Source: UBA4416 sp044238845
Lineage (GTDB): Bacteria; Bacteroidota; Bacteroidia; B-17B0; Aurantibacillaceae
Reading direction: 5' to 3'
DNA: 64,000 nt
NCBI GenBank assembly: GCA_044238845.1
Contig: JBIICN010000005.1
Location: 55,681-119,680, forward strand
The notes below the pieces were generated by a model. That model was not told the origin of the DNA and did not search any database. It worked only from the letters and a program-made list of their open reading frames with translations. Position numbers and translations under genes: made by a program. This document shows, in pieces, positions 8,923-16,251 of the stretch (its first letter is position 1; every line of letters starts with the position of its first letter).

Positions 8923-9438
8923 CTAATTCTTTATAAACACATAGTATACGGTATTCACAGGAGAAATATTGATTAAAAGCATTTGTCCATCTTCAAATTT
9001 TAAATCGTATTCACTTGGCTGCCCATTTATTTCCATTATTATTTTTTCGCCTGCAAGTTCATATCTACCAGTTCCAGTGCCACCTGGGCTTGATGCAGAT
9101 TTTGATAAAGTAATAGCAATAGTGCCGTCTTTTTTAAATACCCAAATACTGCCTTTGTAAGCTGCATTATATTGTTCTTCCTGAGCTGTAATTTGACTTT
9201 TTAGAGCTTCATTTTCAGTAGTAACAATTACGCCATCTACTTTCCAAGTGCCTTCCATAGCTTTAGTATCTTTGCTAGATGAACTTTTATCTAAGCCTTC
9301 CTTTTTTATTTCGGATGTTTTGTTATTTACTTCGCTTGTGCCTGCATCTTTAGCTTTTAATTTATTACTTATGCTTTGTGCTTTGCTAATGCTTGTTGAT
9401 GCTACTAATAAGCAAACTGTTACTATTATTCTTTTCAT
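8923..9438 (-). CDS. Secreted lipocalin-like protein of unknown function
   Basis: I chose the ATG at 9438 (MKRIIVTVCLLVASTSISKAQ), a compact signal peptide preceded by an A-rich leader; an ATG at 9453 in the same frame would add five residues. The mature protein (~150 residues) begins with a charged, low-complexity linker. It continues with a domain containing MEGTWKVDGVIV, KGSIWVFKKDGTIAI, GTGRYELAGEKIIMEING and a final strand TVYYVFIKN, the repeated beta-strand pattern of lipocalin-like Bacteroidota proteins. Function is unknown. It follows the gene at 9494-10696 on the same strand. Confidence 0.75.
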   Translation of the reverse strand: MKRIIVTVCLLVASTSISKAQSISNKLKAKDAGTSEVNNKTSEIKKEGLDKSSSSKDTKAMEGTWKVDGVIVTTENEALKSQITAQEEQYNAAYKGSIWVFKKDGTIAITLSKSASSPGGTGTGRYELAGEKIIMEINGQPSEYDLKFEDGQMLLINISPVNTVYYVFIKN

Positions 9439-9454
9439 TACTTTATTTTTCATA

Positions 9455-9483
9455 AAACCCCACACTAAGTAAAACTTAGTATG
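9455..9483 (-). terminator. Possible weak terminator after the 9494-10696 gene
   Basis: ACTAAGT (9464-9470) and ACTTAGT (9474-9480) form a 7-bp hairpin around AAA, extended by two further outer pairs. On the minus strand it is followed by GGGGTTTT. The T-run is short and the hairpin is AT-rich, so it may only attenuate transcription into the 8923-9438 gene. Confidence 0.4.
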
Positions 9484-9493
9484 AGATGATTTA

Positions 9494-10696
9494 CTATTTC
9501 TTTACTTTATCACAATCAATAGGACCCCAAGGTGATAAGCCATTAAACAATAATGGCTTCCCTGCAAATTTTTCTTCTAATGAGCCAGTTGCAAAAGCAT
9601 TTTCTTGTTTAATAACCCAGTCATAAAATTCACAATCTCCACTTGGTGTTTTTACAACTACCACACAATTCATTATTCTATGCGTTAATGTATTTAATGC
9701 TGTAAGTCCTAATAACTCATTTACATTTCGCCAAGCACCTACTGGATATGCAGTAATTAATTTTTCCTGCCATTCTCCCCTATTCATATAAGCTTTAACC
9801 GATTCTTCTAATGCGGCTTTCGTTGGCTTATCTTTAAAGGTTACTAATTCTGGTTTCAAAGTATTATTCTTTTGAGCAAATTCTTTTTCGCCTTTAGTGT
9901 ATTTTACCGAAAAATCGAAAAAAGCATTATCAATCATTTTATCTGTAATTTTTGAAGCCTCTGCTGCTGCTTCTTTTTTATAAAGAATGGTTGCTTTTTT
10001 AAATTGACGTTTTTCACGTTCTTTAGGATCTTCGCGCACAGATGAACCGCTGTATTCATTATCATATACTAGCAAAATACCTGGCGCATACTCTAATATA
10101 GAAACACTAGACCATTTTTCTAAAAACCCCTCTTCACTTCGAATTAATTTACCTTGCAAATCTTCTGCATAGCCGTAAGTTGTATGCATCAAGTATTGGT
10201 TATCCATACTTCCTTCTTCATAATATAACTTTCCAATTCCCTTAATAATAGCATATTCTCGGCTTTTATTGCCACCTCTATACCCAAATAATGCAGGTTT
10301 TATAAATTTGGTTCGATCCTTTGTTTCGTACGAGTAGCGTGTATTTAAAGTAAGTAAGGCCTCGGCATCATCATAAGTCACTAAAAATTTCTTTATAAAT
10401 TTATTACCCGTCATGTCATCATTCATTCCTGTAACAACTGTTCTAGAATAATAAATACCTGAAATTCCTTTTACATCTTTAATAAATGGTTTGCTATCCA
10501 AAAAAACATCAGCACTATCTTCTAATGCCGCTTTTTCTTGTCCTTTACTTGCTCCTCCGCCAGAAGAACTTGAGCCTGTTTGTCCTACTTTATCCTTTAA
10601 TTTTCCTAATAACCCTTGAGCAGTTGCTTGATTAGTAGATGCAAAAACCAAAGTGGCAGTTGCTAAAACAATAATTGTTTTTTTCATGTTAAACAT
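9494..10696 (-). CDS. Secreted protein of unknown function
   Basis: This 400-residue protein (397 if it starts at the in-frame ATG at 10687, MKKTIIVLATATL) has a signal peptide ending near NQATAQ and a short basic segment GLLGKLKDKVGQ. A Gly/Ser linker follows, then a globular part with FKKATILYKKEAAAEASK, IDNAFFDFSVKYTKGEKEF and a C-terminal NCVVVVKTPSGDCEFYDWVIKQE. I do not recognise a named family; the closing segment reads like a surface or periplasmic enzyme-like beta domain but has no diagnostic motif. It is transcribed away from the response regulator at 10854, with a shared upstream region of about 150 bp. Confidence 0.75.
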   Translation of the reverse strand: MFNMKKTIIVLATATLVFASTNQATAQGLLGKLKDKVGQTGSSSSGGGASKGQEKAALEDSADVFLDSKPFIKDVKGISGIYYSRTVVTGMNDDMTGNKFIKKFLVTYDDAEALLTLNTRYSYETKDRTKFIKPALFGYRGGNKSREYAIIKGIGKLYYEEGSMDNQYLMHTTYGYAEDLQGKLIRSEEGFLEKWSSVSILEYAPGILLVYDNEYSGSSVREDPKEREKRQFKKATILYKKEAAAEASKITDKMIDNAFFDFSVKYTKGEKEFAQKNNTLKPELVTFKDKPTKAALEESVKAYMNRGEWQEKLITAYPVGAWRNVNELLGLTALNTLTHRIMNCVVVVKTPSGDCEFYDWVIKQENAFATGSLEEKFAGKPLLFNGLSPWGPIDCDKVKK

Positions 10697-10749
10697 TTTT
10701 AATTTTACAACACAAAAATGCTTGTTTATAAAATCTAGGTAGTTATCAC

Positions 10750-10802
10750 TTTATGATACAACCTATTTATGATACCAACTGTTATATTTGTTTCATAAAC
10801 GG
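10750..10802. promoter_or_regulatory. Repeated TTTATGAtAC half-sites and -7 box in the divergent 9494/10854 region
   Basis: TTTATGATACAAC starts at 10750, TTTATGATACCAAC at 10766, and an inverted TTTATGAAACAAA is read on the minus strand from about 10800. A TATATTTG -7 box lies at 10783-10790, 63 nt before the response-regulator ATG. A further minus-strand TTTATGAAACCAA occurs upstream of the 6717-8768 gene (8866-8877). These may be binding sites for the second LytTR regulator; that is inference. Confidence 0.4.
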
Positions 10803-10853
10803 GAAACATAAATACATCTGTTTCTTTATATTTATATCATAATTGTAAATAAA

Positions 10854-11600
10854 ATGAACTGTATAATTGTAGATGATGAAGAATCTGCGCGCTCTATTTT
10901 AAAAAAAATAATCACAGAAAACTGTGCTGATATTACTGTTTGCGATGCAGTGGGTGACGTTGCATCAGCTGTAAAAAGCATAAATAAACATAAACCAGAT
11001 TTAGTTTTTTTAGATATTGAAATGCCTAATCAAAATGGCTTTGCATTATTTGACTATTTTGATAATCCATCATTTGAAACCATATTTTGTACTGCTTATA
11101 GCGAATATGCACTTAAAGCATTTGAAGTGAGTGCAGTAGATTACATTTTAAAACCTGTAAGCATTAGTAAAATTGTGGGGGCTATTGAAAAAGCTATAAA
11201 AATTGCTGGTCAAAACCAAATAATTAACAGAGTAAATGCACTTAAAGAAAATATAAGAAATAATAATTTACAAAAGATTGCTTTACCCATGAATGATGGA
11301 TTAATCTTTGTGAACTTAGAAGATGTGTTATACTTTGAAGCTGATGGCTCATATACTAATGTAGTATTAAAAAACACCAAAACTTTAGTAAGTAAAAAGA
11401 TAAAAGAATTTGACGAACTACTTTCTAATGATAACCGCTTTTACCGCACTCACCGTTCATATTTAGTAAACATAATGCAAATAAAAAAATACACAAAAAG
11501 AGAAGGCGCCTTATTGGAGTTTGAAGATGGCGTAAGTATTGCTGTTGCTAGGGAAAAAGTAAAAGAGTTTGATGAGTTTATTGGAGGGTTAAAAGTATGA
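10854..11600 (+). CDS. LytTR-family response regulator
   Basis: This 248-residue protein has a receiver domain (IIVDDEESARSIL, phospho-acceptor Asp54 in VFLDIEMPNQNG, YILKPV switch Lys) and a LytTR DNA-binding domain with FYRTHRSYLVN. It overlaps the downstream kinase start by 4 bp (ATGA), so the two are translationally coupled, here in the order regulator-kinase, the reverse of the pair at 2017-5053. The THRSYLVN segment differs from the KPHRSYIIN of the other two LytTR proteins, suggesting a different DNA target, perhaps the TTTATGAtAC repeats upstream. Confidence 0.93.
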   Translation: MNCIIVDDEESARSILKKIITENCADITVCDAVGDVASAVKSINKHKPDLVFLDIEMPNQNGFALFDYFDNPSFETIFCTAYSEYALKAFEVSAVDYILKPVSISKIVGAIEKAIKIAGQNQIINRVNALKENIRNNNLQKIALPMNDGLIFVNLEDVLYFEADGSYTNVVLKNTKTLVSKKIKEFDELLSNDNRFYRTHRSYLVNIMQIKKYTKREGALLEFEDGVSIAVAREKVKEFDEFIGGLKV

Positions 11601-13459
11601 TAAAATACGTGTTTATTTATTTAGCCTTTTTACCTTCTTTGAGTTTTTCTCAAACTAGTAAAGATACATTACTTCAAAAAATAAAAAGCTATACGAAACA
11701 AGATAGCCTAAGAGTTGAATTGCTTGTGGATGCTTGTGTAGCTAATGTTTTTAAAGCGGATACGCTAGTATTACGTTACGCAATGGAAGCAAATTATATT
11801 TCTAATAAGATAAACTACCCGCTAGGGATTATTAGATCTTATAATTGTATTGGCAATTACTACTATCAAAAAGGTGTATTTGATAAATCAATAGATTGTT
11901 ATACTAAAGCAATAAAAATAGCTGAAAAACGAAAAGATATAAGAAACATCATTATTAGTAAAAGCAATATTGCTAATGTATTAACCCATACAAATAAACA
12001 AAGACAAGCTATTTTAATTTATAAAGAATGTGATACTTTACTATTAATAAATAAAGATTCAAGTTCACAAAACAGAGCTGCCGTACTTACTAATTTAGCT
12101 ACCGCTTACTCTTCACTTCAAATTCATGATTCTGCAATTTATGTTTATAATAACGTATATGAAATTTGTAAAGCACAGAAGATAGTATTTGGTATAGGTT
12201 TAACTTTAAGTAATTTAGCTAGTGAATATTATGCAATTAAATCGTATCCAAATGCTATTAAAAGTTGCAAAGAGGCTTTAGTGCTTATTGAAAAAAATAA
12301 ACTTGACTTTATAAAGGTTACCGTTTACAAAACACTTGGCTCTTGTTATTTAGCAATCAATCAAATTGACGAAGGCATAGATTTTTTAAAAATAAGCACT
12401 CAATTTGCAAAGGAATATGAGGATAAAGAAAGCCTAGTAGAACTTTATAATAAACTGCATATTGCTTATTTTAAAGCAGGAGATTTGAAAAATGCATATT
12501 CAAATTTGAGTAATTACAGTTCTTTAAAAGACTCAGTATTTGGTATGGAGAAAGAAAAAACAATAACAGATATTAATATAAAATACGAAACTGAAAAAAA
12601 AGAAACGGAAATCAAGAATTTGGAGCAACAACAACAAATTATTGAACTTCAATCAAAACGAAAAACAATTTTAATCTATAGTATATGTGGCTTTATAATA
12701 TTAATTGCTTTAGTAACATACTTTATATTTACTCGGTATAAAACAAAAAAACAAAATGAATTACTACGCATACAATTAGAAGAGGCAAACAAAACAGTAG
12801 AAGCAGAAAAGAAAGCTGCCGAGAGTGAACTGAAAGCATTGAAAAGTCAAATGAATCCACATTTCATATTTAATGCACTCAATAGCATACAAGAGCAGTT
12901 TATGTATGGAGATAAAATAAAAGCCAACGAACAAATGGGCAATTTCACTTATCTCACAAGGCAAATACTTAACGTATCTAGTAAAAAGAAAATCACCTTA
13001 GCTACTGAAATAGATATAATTACAAAGTATTTAGACTTGGAAAAAATGCGATTTAGTGCTGATTTTAACTATGAGATAAGTTGTGATAAAAATATTGATG
13101 AAGATTATCACGAGTTACCACCAATGCTCATACAGCCATTTATTGAAAACAGTATGAAACACGGCTTGTTACATAAAACAGGAGAAAAGAAAATAAATAT
13201 CAATTTCGCTTTAGACGATAAAGAAGAATATATTATTTGTACTATTAGTGATAATGGAATTGGGAGAAAAAAGTCTGCCGAGATAAAAATGAATAATCAA
13301 AATATACATTCGTCATTTTCCATCAATTCCATTGAAGAGCGTCTGCAACTATTCAATAAAGAACTACAACTGAAACAATTAATAATTTATAACGATATAT
13401 TAGATGAGCATCATAATTGCATTGGCACAAAAGTTATACTGTTAATACCTCTAATATAG
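11597..13459 (+). CDS. TPR-containing LytS-type sensor histidine kinase
   Basis: This 620-residue protein has a signal peptide (to about LSFSQ), five or more TPR units over residues ~30-310, a coiled coil (YETEKKETEIKNLEQQQQ), and a membrane helix near 355-375 ending FTRYKTKKQNELL. The kinase region carries the phospho-acceptor His near residue 422 in KSQMNPHFIFNALNS, FIENSMKHG near 516-523, and DNGIGRKKS. The juxtamembrane segment is nearly the same as in the kinase at 2017-4323, so the two are paralogues. It is the likely partner of the regulator just upstream. A relic of another regulator gene lies 41 bp after its stop. Confidence 0.93.
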   Translation: MIKYVFIYLAFLPSLSFSQTSKDTLLQKIKSYTKQDSLRVELLVDACVANVFKADTLVLRYAMEANYISNKINYPLGIIRSYNCIGNYYYQKGVFDKSIDCYTKAIKIAEKRKDIRNIIISKSNIANVLTHTNKQRQAILIYKECDTLLLINKDSSSQNRAAVLTNLATAYSSLQIHDSAIYVYNNVYEICKAQKIVFGIGLTLSNLASEYYAIKSYPNAIKSCKEALVLIEKNKLDFIKVTVYKTLGSCYLAINQIDEGIDFLKISTQFAKEYEDKESLVELYNKLHIAYFKAGDLKNAYSNLSNYSSLKDSVFGMEKEKTITDINIKYETEKKETEIKNLEQQQQIIELQSKRKTILIYSICGFIILIALVTYFIFTRYKTKKQNELLRIQLEEANKTVEAEKKAAESELKALKSQMNPHFIFNALNSIQEQFMYGDKIKANEQMGNFTYLTRQILNVSSKKKITLATEIDIITKYLDLEKMRFSADFNYEISCDKNIDEDYHELPPMLIQPFIENSMKHGLLHKTGEKKININFALDDKEEYIICTISDNGIGRKKSAEIKMNNQNIHSSFSINSIEERLQLFNKELQLKQLIIYNDILDEHHNCIGTKVILLIPLI

Positions 13460-13500
13460 AATATATATTATATCCGTCTCAAAGATAAACTCCCACTAAA

Positions 13501-13593
13501 AAAGCGGCTGGCGCAATTGAAATGAACAATAATTTTAAAGTAAATTTATCGAGAGATAAGAAAAAAGAATTTGAAGATATTTACCTTAAATAA
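13501..13593 (+). pseudogene. 3' remnant of a LytTR response-regulator gene
   Basis: These 93 bases match 4961-5053, the last 30 codons and stop of the response regulator at 4316-5053, at 83 of 93 positions. The reading frame is intact to the TAA and codes for KAAGAIEMNNNF... with a single amino-acid change (Glu to Ala). Seven of the eight altered codons are synonymous. Nothing upstream resembles the rest of the gene. This is what remains of a once-functional paralogue whose 5' part was deleted, not a fresh copy. It touches the stop codon of the PorT-like gene. Confidence 0.88.
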
Positions 13594-14346
13594 TTATCCT
13601 TCAAATGTTATCGAAAAAATAACCATTTTAGAGTTTACTTTATCAATACTTTTTGTAAAAATATTATTTAATGGTTGTATCAGGTTTTTTGTTCCTTGCA
13701 ATACCTTGACTTCTAATCCCAATTTAAAATACTGTAAATAAAAATCAACGCCTGCGCCACCACTATAAAAAAAATCATCACGCTTTAATTGAACCGCATC
13801 ATCTAATTGATTAGCGCCTCCTACAGCTTGACCTTTCTTTTTCGATACCAAATCCAAAGTATAACCGCCACCTAAAATAACATATGCTCCAAAGTTGTCT
13901 AAACGCTTTGATTGTAACTTTATTTCTAATGGTAAAATGATGAATGTTGATTCCACACTTTTTACAAAATTTTTAGTACTGTCTCTATTTGCATTCTGTA
14001 ATGTGTATTCTAAACTACGAGAAGCAAAACTTATATTAGGTGTAAATCTTAGTCTTATATATTCATGTAATCTAAAATCTGTAATAATACCCAATGCAAA
14101 ACCTGGATCTGATTTTGTATATATAGATTTTAATCCATAAGTAACTTCGCCAATTACCGTGTCGGGAAATGCAGAGTTTTTAACCGAATGAATTCTGAAA
14201 TCAGTTTTGTTATAAGCTAAGGCAAAACCAAAATGCATTTTATTTTTATAAAATTTATATAAATTAACTCCGCTTTCCTCTTTATGCTGTGAATAGACTT
14301 GAAAAGATAACAAGCTAAGTAATAATATGTATAAAAGGTTTTTCAT
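13594..14346 (-). CDS. porT: PorT/SprT-like T9SS outer-membrane protein
   Basis: This 250-residue protein has a signal peptide (MKNLLYILLLSLLSFQVYSQ) followed by HFGFALAYNKTDFRI, PGFALGIITDFRLHEYIRLRFTPNISF and FILPLEIKLQSKR, then GGAGVDFYLQYFKLGLEVK. This is the predicted eight-strand outer-membrane barrel pattern of the PorT/SprT family needed for type IX secretion. Length and strand order suit that family (about 230-250 residues). The presence of several T9SS cargo genes here agrees with it. The usual neighbour ubiE was not seen, so another PorT-like barrel cannot be excluded. Confidence 0.7.
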   Translation of the reverse strand: MKNLLYILLLSLLSFQVYSQHKEESGVNLYKFYKNKMHFGFALAYNKTDFRIHSVKNSAFPDTVIGEVTYGLKSIYTKSDPGFALGIITDFRLHEYIRLRFTPNISFASRSLEYTLQNANRDSTKNFVKSVESTFIILPLEIKLQSKRLDNFGAYVILGGGYTLDLVSKKKGQAVGGANQLDDAVQLKRDDFFYSGGAGVDFYLQYFKLGLEVKVLQGTKNLIQPLNNIFTKSIDKVNSKMVIFSITFEG

Positions 14347-14384
14347 TATATGTTAGAAAACGTTTTTAAAGGCCTTTTAGTATA

Positions 14385-15053
14385 TTAATTACTCGAAGAG
14401 TGGTCTGATTTTTCTTCGACAATGGTTTTACTTTCTTCTGTACTATTTTTTGTTTGAAAAAACACTGTTTGAAAAACTAATATTATTCCAACACCAAAAG
14501 AAATAGCCATATCTGCAAAATTAAAAATAGCATTAAAGAATTCGAAATGTTCGCCTCCCCAAATCGGGAACCAAGTTGGAAAATTTCCTTCATAAATAGG
14601 AAAGTAGAACATATCCACCACGTGACCTTGTAAAAATCCAGCATAACCTCCGCCATCAGGCATAAATTGTGCAACTTGGTACTCTGTGCTTTCGCCAAAT
14701 AATAAGCCATAAAAAGCAGAATCTAGTATATTACCTAGTGCTCCAGCAAGTACTAATGAAACACAAATAATAAACCCCTTGTGTTCGCCTTCATTGACTA
14801 TTTTTTTAATATAAAAAGCTCCAGCAAAAACAGCAATTACTCTAAACAAACTTAATGCTAATTTCCCATAATCACCGCCAAGTTCTAATCCCCAAGCCAT
14901 TCCTGGATTTTCGGTAAAGGTAATTCTAAACCAATCAAAAAAACGATGAGCTTCACCAATTGGATAATTAGCCTTAATGTATAGTTTGATACATTGGTCA
15001 ATAAACAATACTGAAAAAACAGTTATTATTGGAAGTCTGTATTTTTTGAGCAT
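14385..15053 (-). CDS. lspA: Lipoprotein signal peptidase (prolipoprotein signal peptidase II)
   Basis: LspA is the inner-membrane aspartyl protease that cleaves the signal peptide of prolipoproteins. This 222-residue protein has four membrane helices and the family motifs: FTENPGMAWG near 47-55, GALGNILDS with Asp111, GHVVDMFYFP with Asp147, and FNFADMAISFG with Asp181. The last two aspartates are the expected catalytic pair. It is longer than the E. coli enzyme because of an insertion (YGLLFGESTEYQVAQFMPDGGG) typical of Bacteroidota. A polar, acidic tail ends the protein. It lies downstream of ileS and the DksA-like gene, separated by a terminator. Confidence 0.95.
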   Translation of the reverse strand: MLKKYRLPIITVFSVLFIDQCIKLYIKANYPIGEAHRFFDWFRITFTENPGMAWGLELGGDYGKLALSLFRVIAVFAGAFYIKKIVNEGEHKGFIICVSLVLAGALGNILDSAFYGLLFGESTEYQVAQFMPDGGGYAGFLQGHVVDMFYFPIYEGNFPTWFPIWGGEHFEFFNAIFNFADMAISFGVGIILVFQTVFFQTKNSTEESKTIVEEKSDHSSSN

Positions 15054-15069
15054 ATGAGCCTATAAAAGC

Positions 15070-15100
15070 AAAAAAGGTTATCTTACAAAGATAACCTTTT
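15070..15100 (-). terminator. Rho-independent terminator after the TraR/DksA-like gene
   Basis: AAAAGGTTATCTT (15072-15084) and AAGATAACCTTTT (15088-15100) form a perfect 13-bp stem with a 3-nt loop. On the minus strand it ends in a run of T. It lies between the stop of the DksA-like gene and the start of lspA, so lspA probably has its own promoter or relies on read-through. Confidence 0.88.
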
Positions 15101-15119
15101 AGTTGAATGTAGTATGTTT

Positions 15120-16235
15120 TTAGCTGGATTGATTTAACTTAGCATCAATTCCTAAAGTTGCGTGTGGAACTGAACGTAAACGTTCTTTTGGGATTAATTT
15201 TCCTGTTACACGGCAAATACCATAAGTTTTATTTTCAATGCGCATTAACGCATTTTTTAAGTTCACGATGTATTTTTCTTGACGAATTGCTAATTGTGCT
15301 GTTTCTTCTTTAGATAATACATCAGATCCATCTTCTAATAATTTAAATGAAGGTGACGTATCATCTGTTCCATGATTATCAGCATTAGACAACGTTTGTT
15401 TCAACAAATCATAATCCATTTGCGCTTCTTTTAATTTATCAATAATTAATTCTTTAAACTCCAATAATTCTTTATCAGAATAACGACTTCTATCATCCTT
15501 AGTATTTAAGAATGGCTTTGGTTGAGCAGCTTGAGGTTTTTTAATCAATGGTTTTGTAATATCAATATGCAAAGGTCGGTTTCTGATATAGGATTCTGAA
15601 CCAGTTGAACGGCCTTCATTTTTCTTTCTACGACCACGACCACGTTTTTCAGGAATCTCATCATCATCATCATCATCTAAAGGAATGCCACCACCTTCTA
15701 AATCTAAAACTGGCGCTTCGTCTAAATCAACGACTGCATCATCATCATCTTCTGGTTTTTCGTAATCATCCTTCACATCAACATCAGAATCATCTTCCTC
15801 TTCTGGCTCAATATCATCATCCTCATCGTCGTCGCCTTTTTTACCTTTTTTTGAAGGTTTTGCTGCTTTTTTAGAAGGCTTAGCACCTTTTTTAGCAACA
15901 GCATCAATTGGCTTTCCAACTACTTTTGGTTTAGCTATTTCTTTCACAGCTTTTTTAGCTGGTTTTGCAGCAACTTTTGGTGCTGGTTTAGCAGTTTTTT
16001 TCTCAACTTTTTTTGGAGCAGGTTTAGCTGCTGCTTTTTTTACGGGAACTTTAGTCACTTTTTTTGGGGCTGGTTTTTTAGCAACAACTTTTTTAGCTGT
16101 TGGTTTAGCTGCTGGTTTTTTAGCAACTTGTTTAGGCGCAGGTTTACTTGCAGCCTTCTTAACTGGCTTTGCAGCAGCTTTCTTTGGTGCTGGTTTAGGC
16201 GCTTTTTTAGCAGGTTTTACAATTTTCTTTGCCAT
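15120..16235 (-). CDS. TraR/DksA-like protein with histone H1-like N-terminal tail
   Basis: This 371-residue protein has three parts. Residues 1-130 are Lys/Ala/Pro repeats (KKAAAKPVKKAASKPAP-like), as in histone H1-type DNA-binding tails. Residues ~130-200 are a run of Asp/Glu (DDEDDDIEPEEEDD). A C-terminal TraR/DksA domain starts near 245. The usual four-cysteine zinc site is reduced to one Cys: YGICRVTGKLIPKERLRSVPHATLGIDAK, where Cys would normally appear at four places. Bacteroidota DksA-like proteins of this form are known, but the role of the tail is unclear. It follows ileS by 16 bp and is likely co-transcribed with it. A role in binding DNA or RNA polymerase is inferred. Confidence 0.88.
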   Translation of the reverse strand: MAKKIVKPAKKAPKPAPKKAAAKPVKKAASKPAPKQVAKKPAAKPTAKKVVAKKPAPKKVTKVPVKKAAAKPAPKKVEKKTAKPAPKVAAKPAKKAVKEIAKPKVVGKPIDAVAKKGAKPSKKAAKPSKKGKKGDDDEDDDIEPEEEDDSDVDVKDDYEKPEDDDDAVVDLDEAPVLDLEGGGIPLDDDDDDEIPEKRGRGRRKKNEGRSTGSESYIRNRPLHIDITKPLIKKPQAAQPKPFLNTKDDRSRYSDKELLEFKELIIDKLKEAQMDYDLLKQTLSNADNHGTDDTSPSFKLLEDGSDVLSKEETAQLAIRQEKYIVNLKNALMRIENKTYGICRVTGKLIPKERLRSVPHATLGIDAKLNQSS

Positions 16236-16251
16236 AATTCTTTTCTTAAAA

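Noticed and set aside
15605..15874. A His/Leu-rich open frame on the plus strand
   Set aside because: It is the antisense of the Asp/Glu- and Lys-rich codons of the TraR/DksA-like gene; its composition is explained by that.
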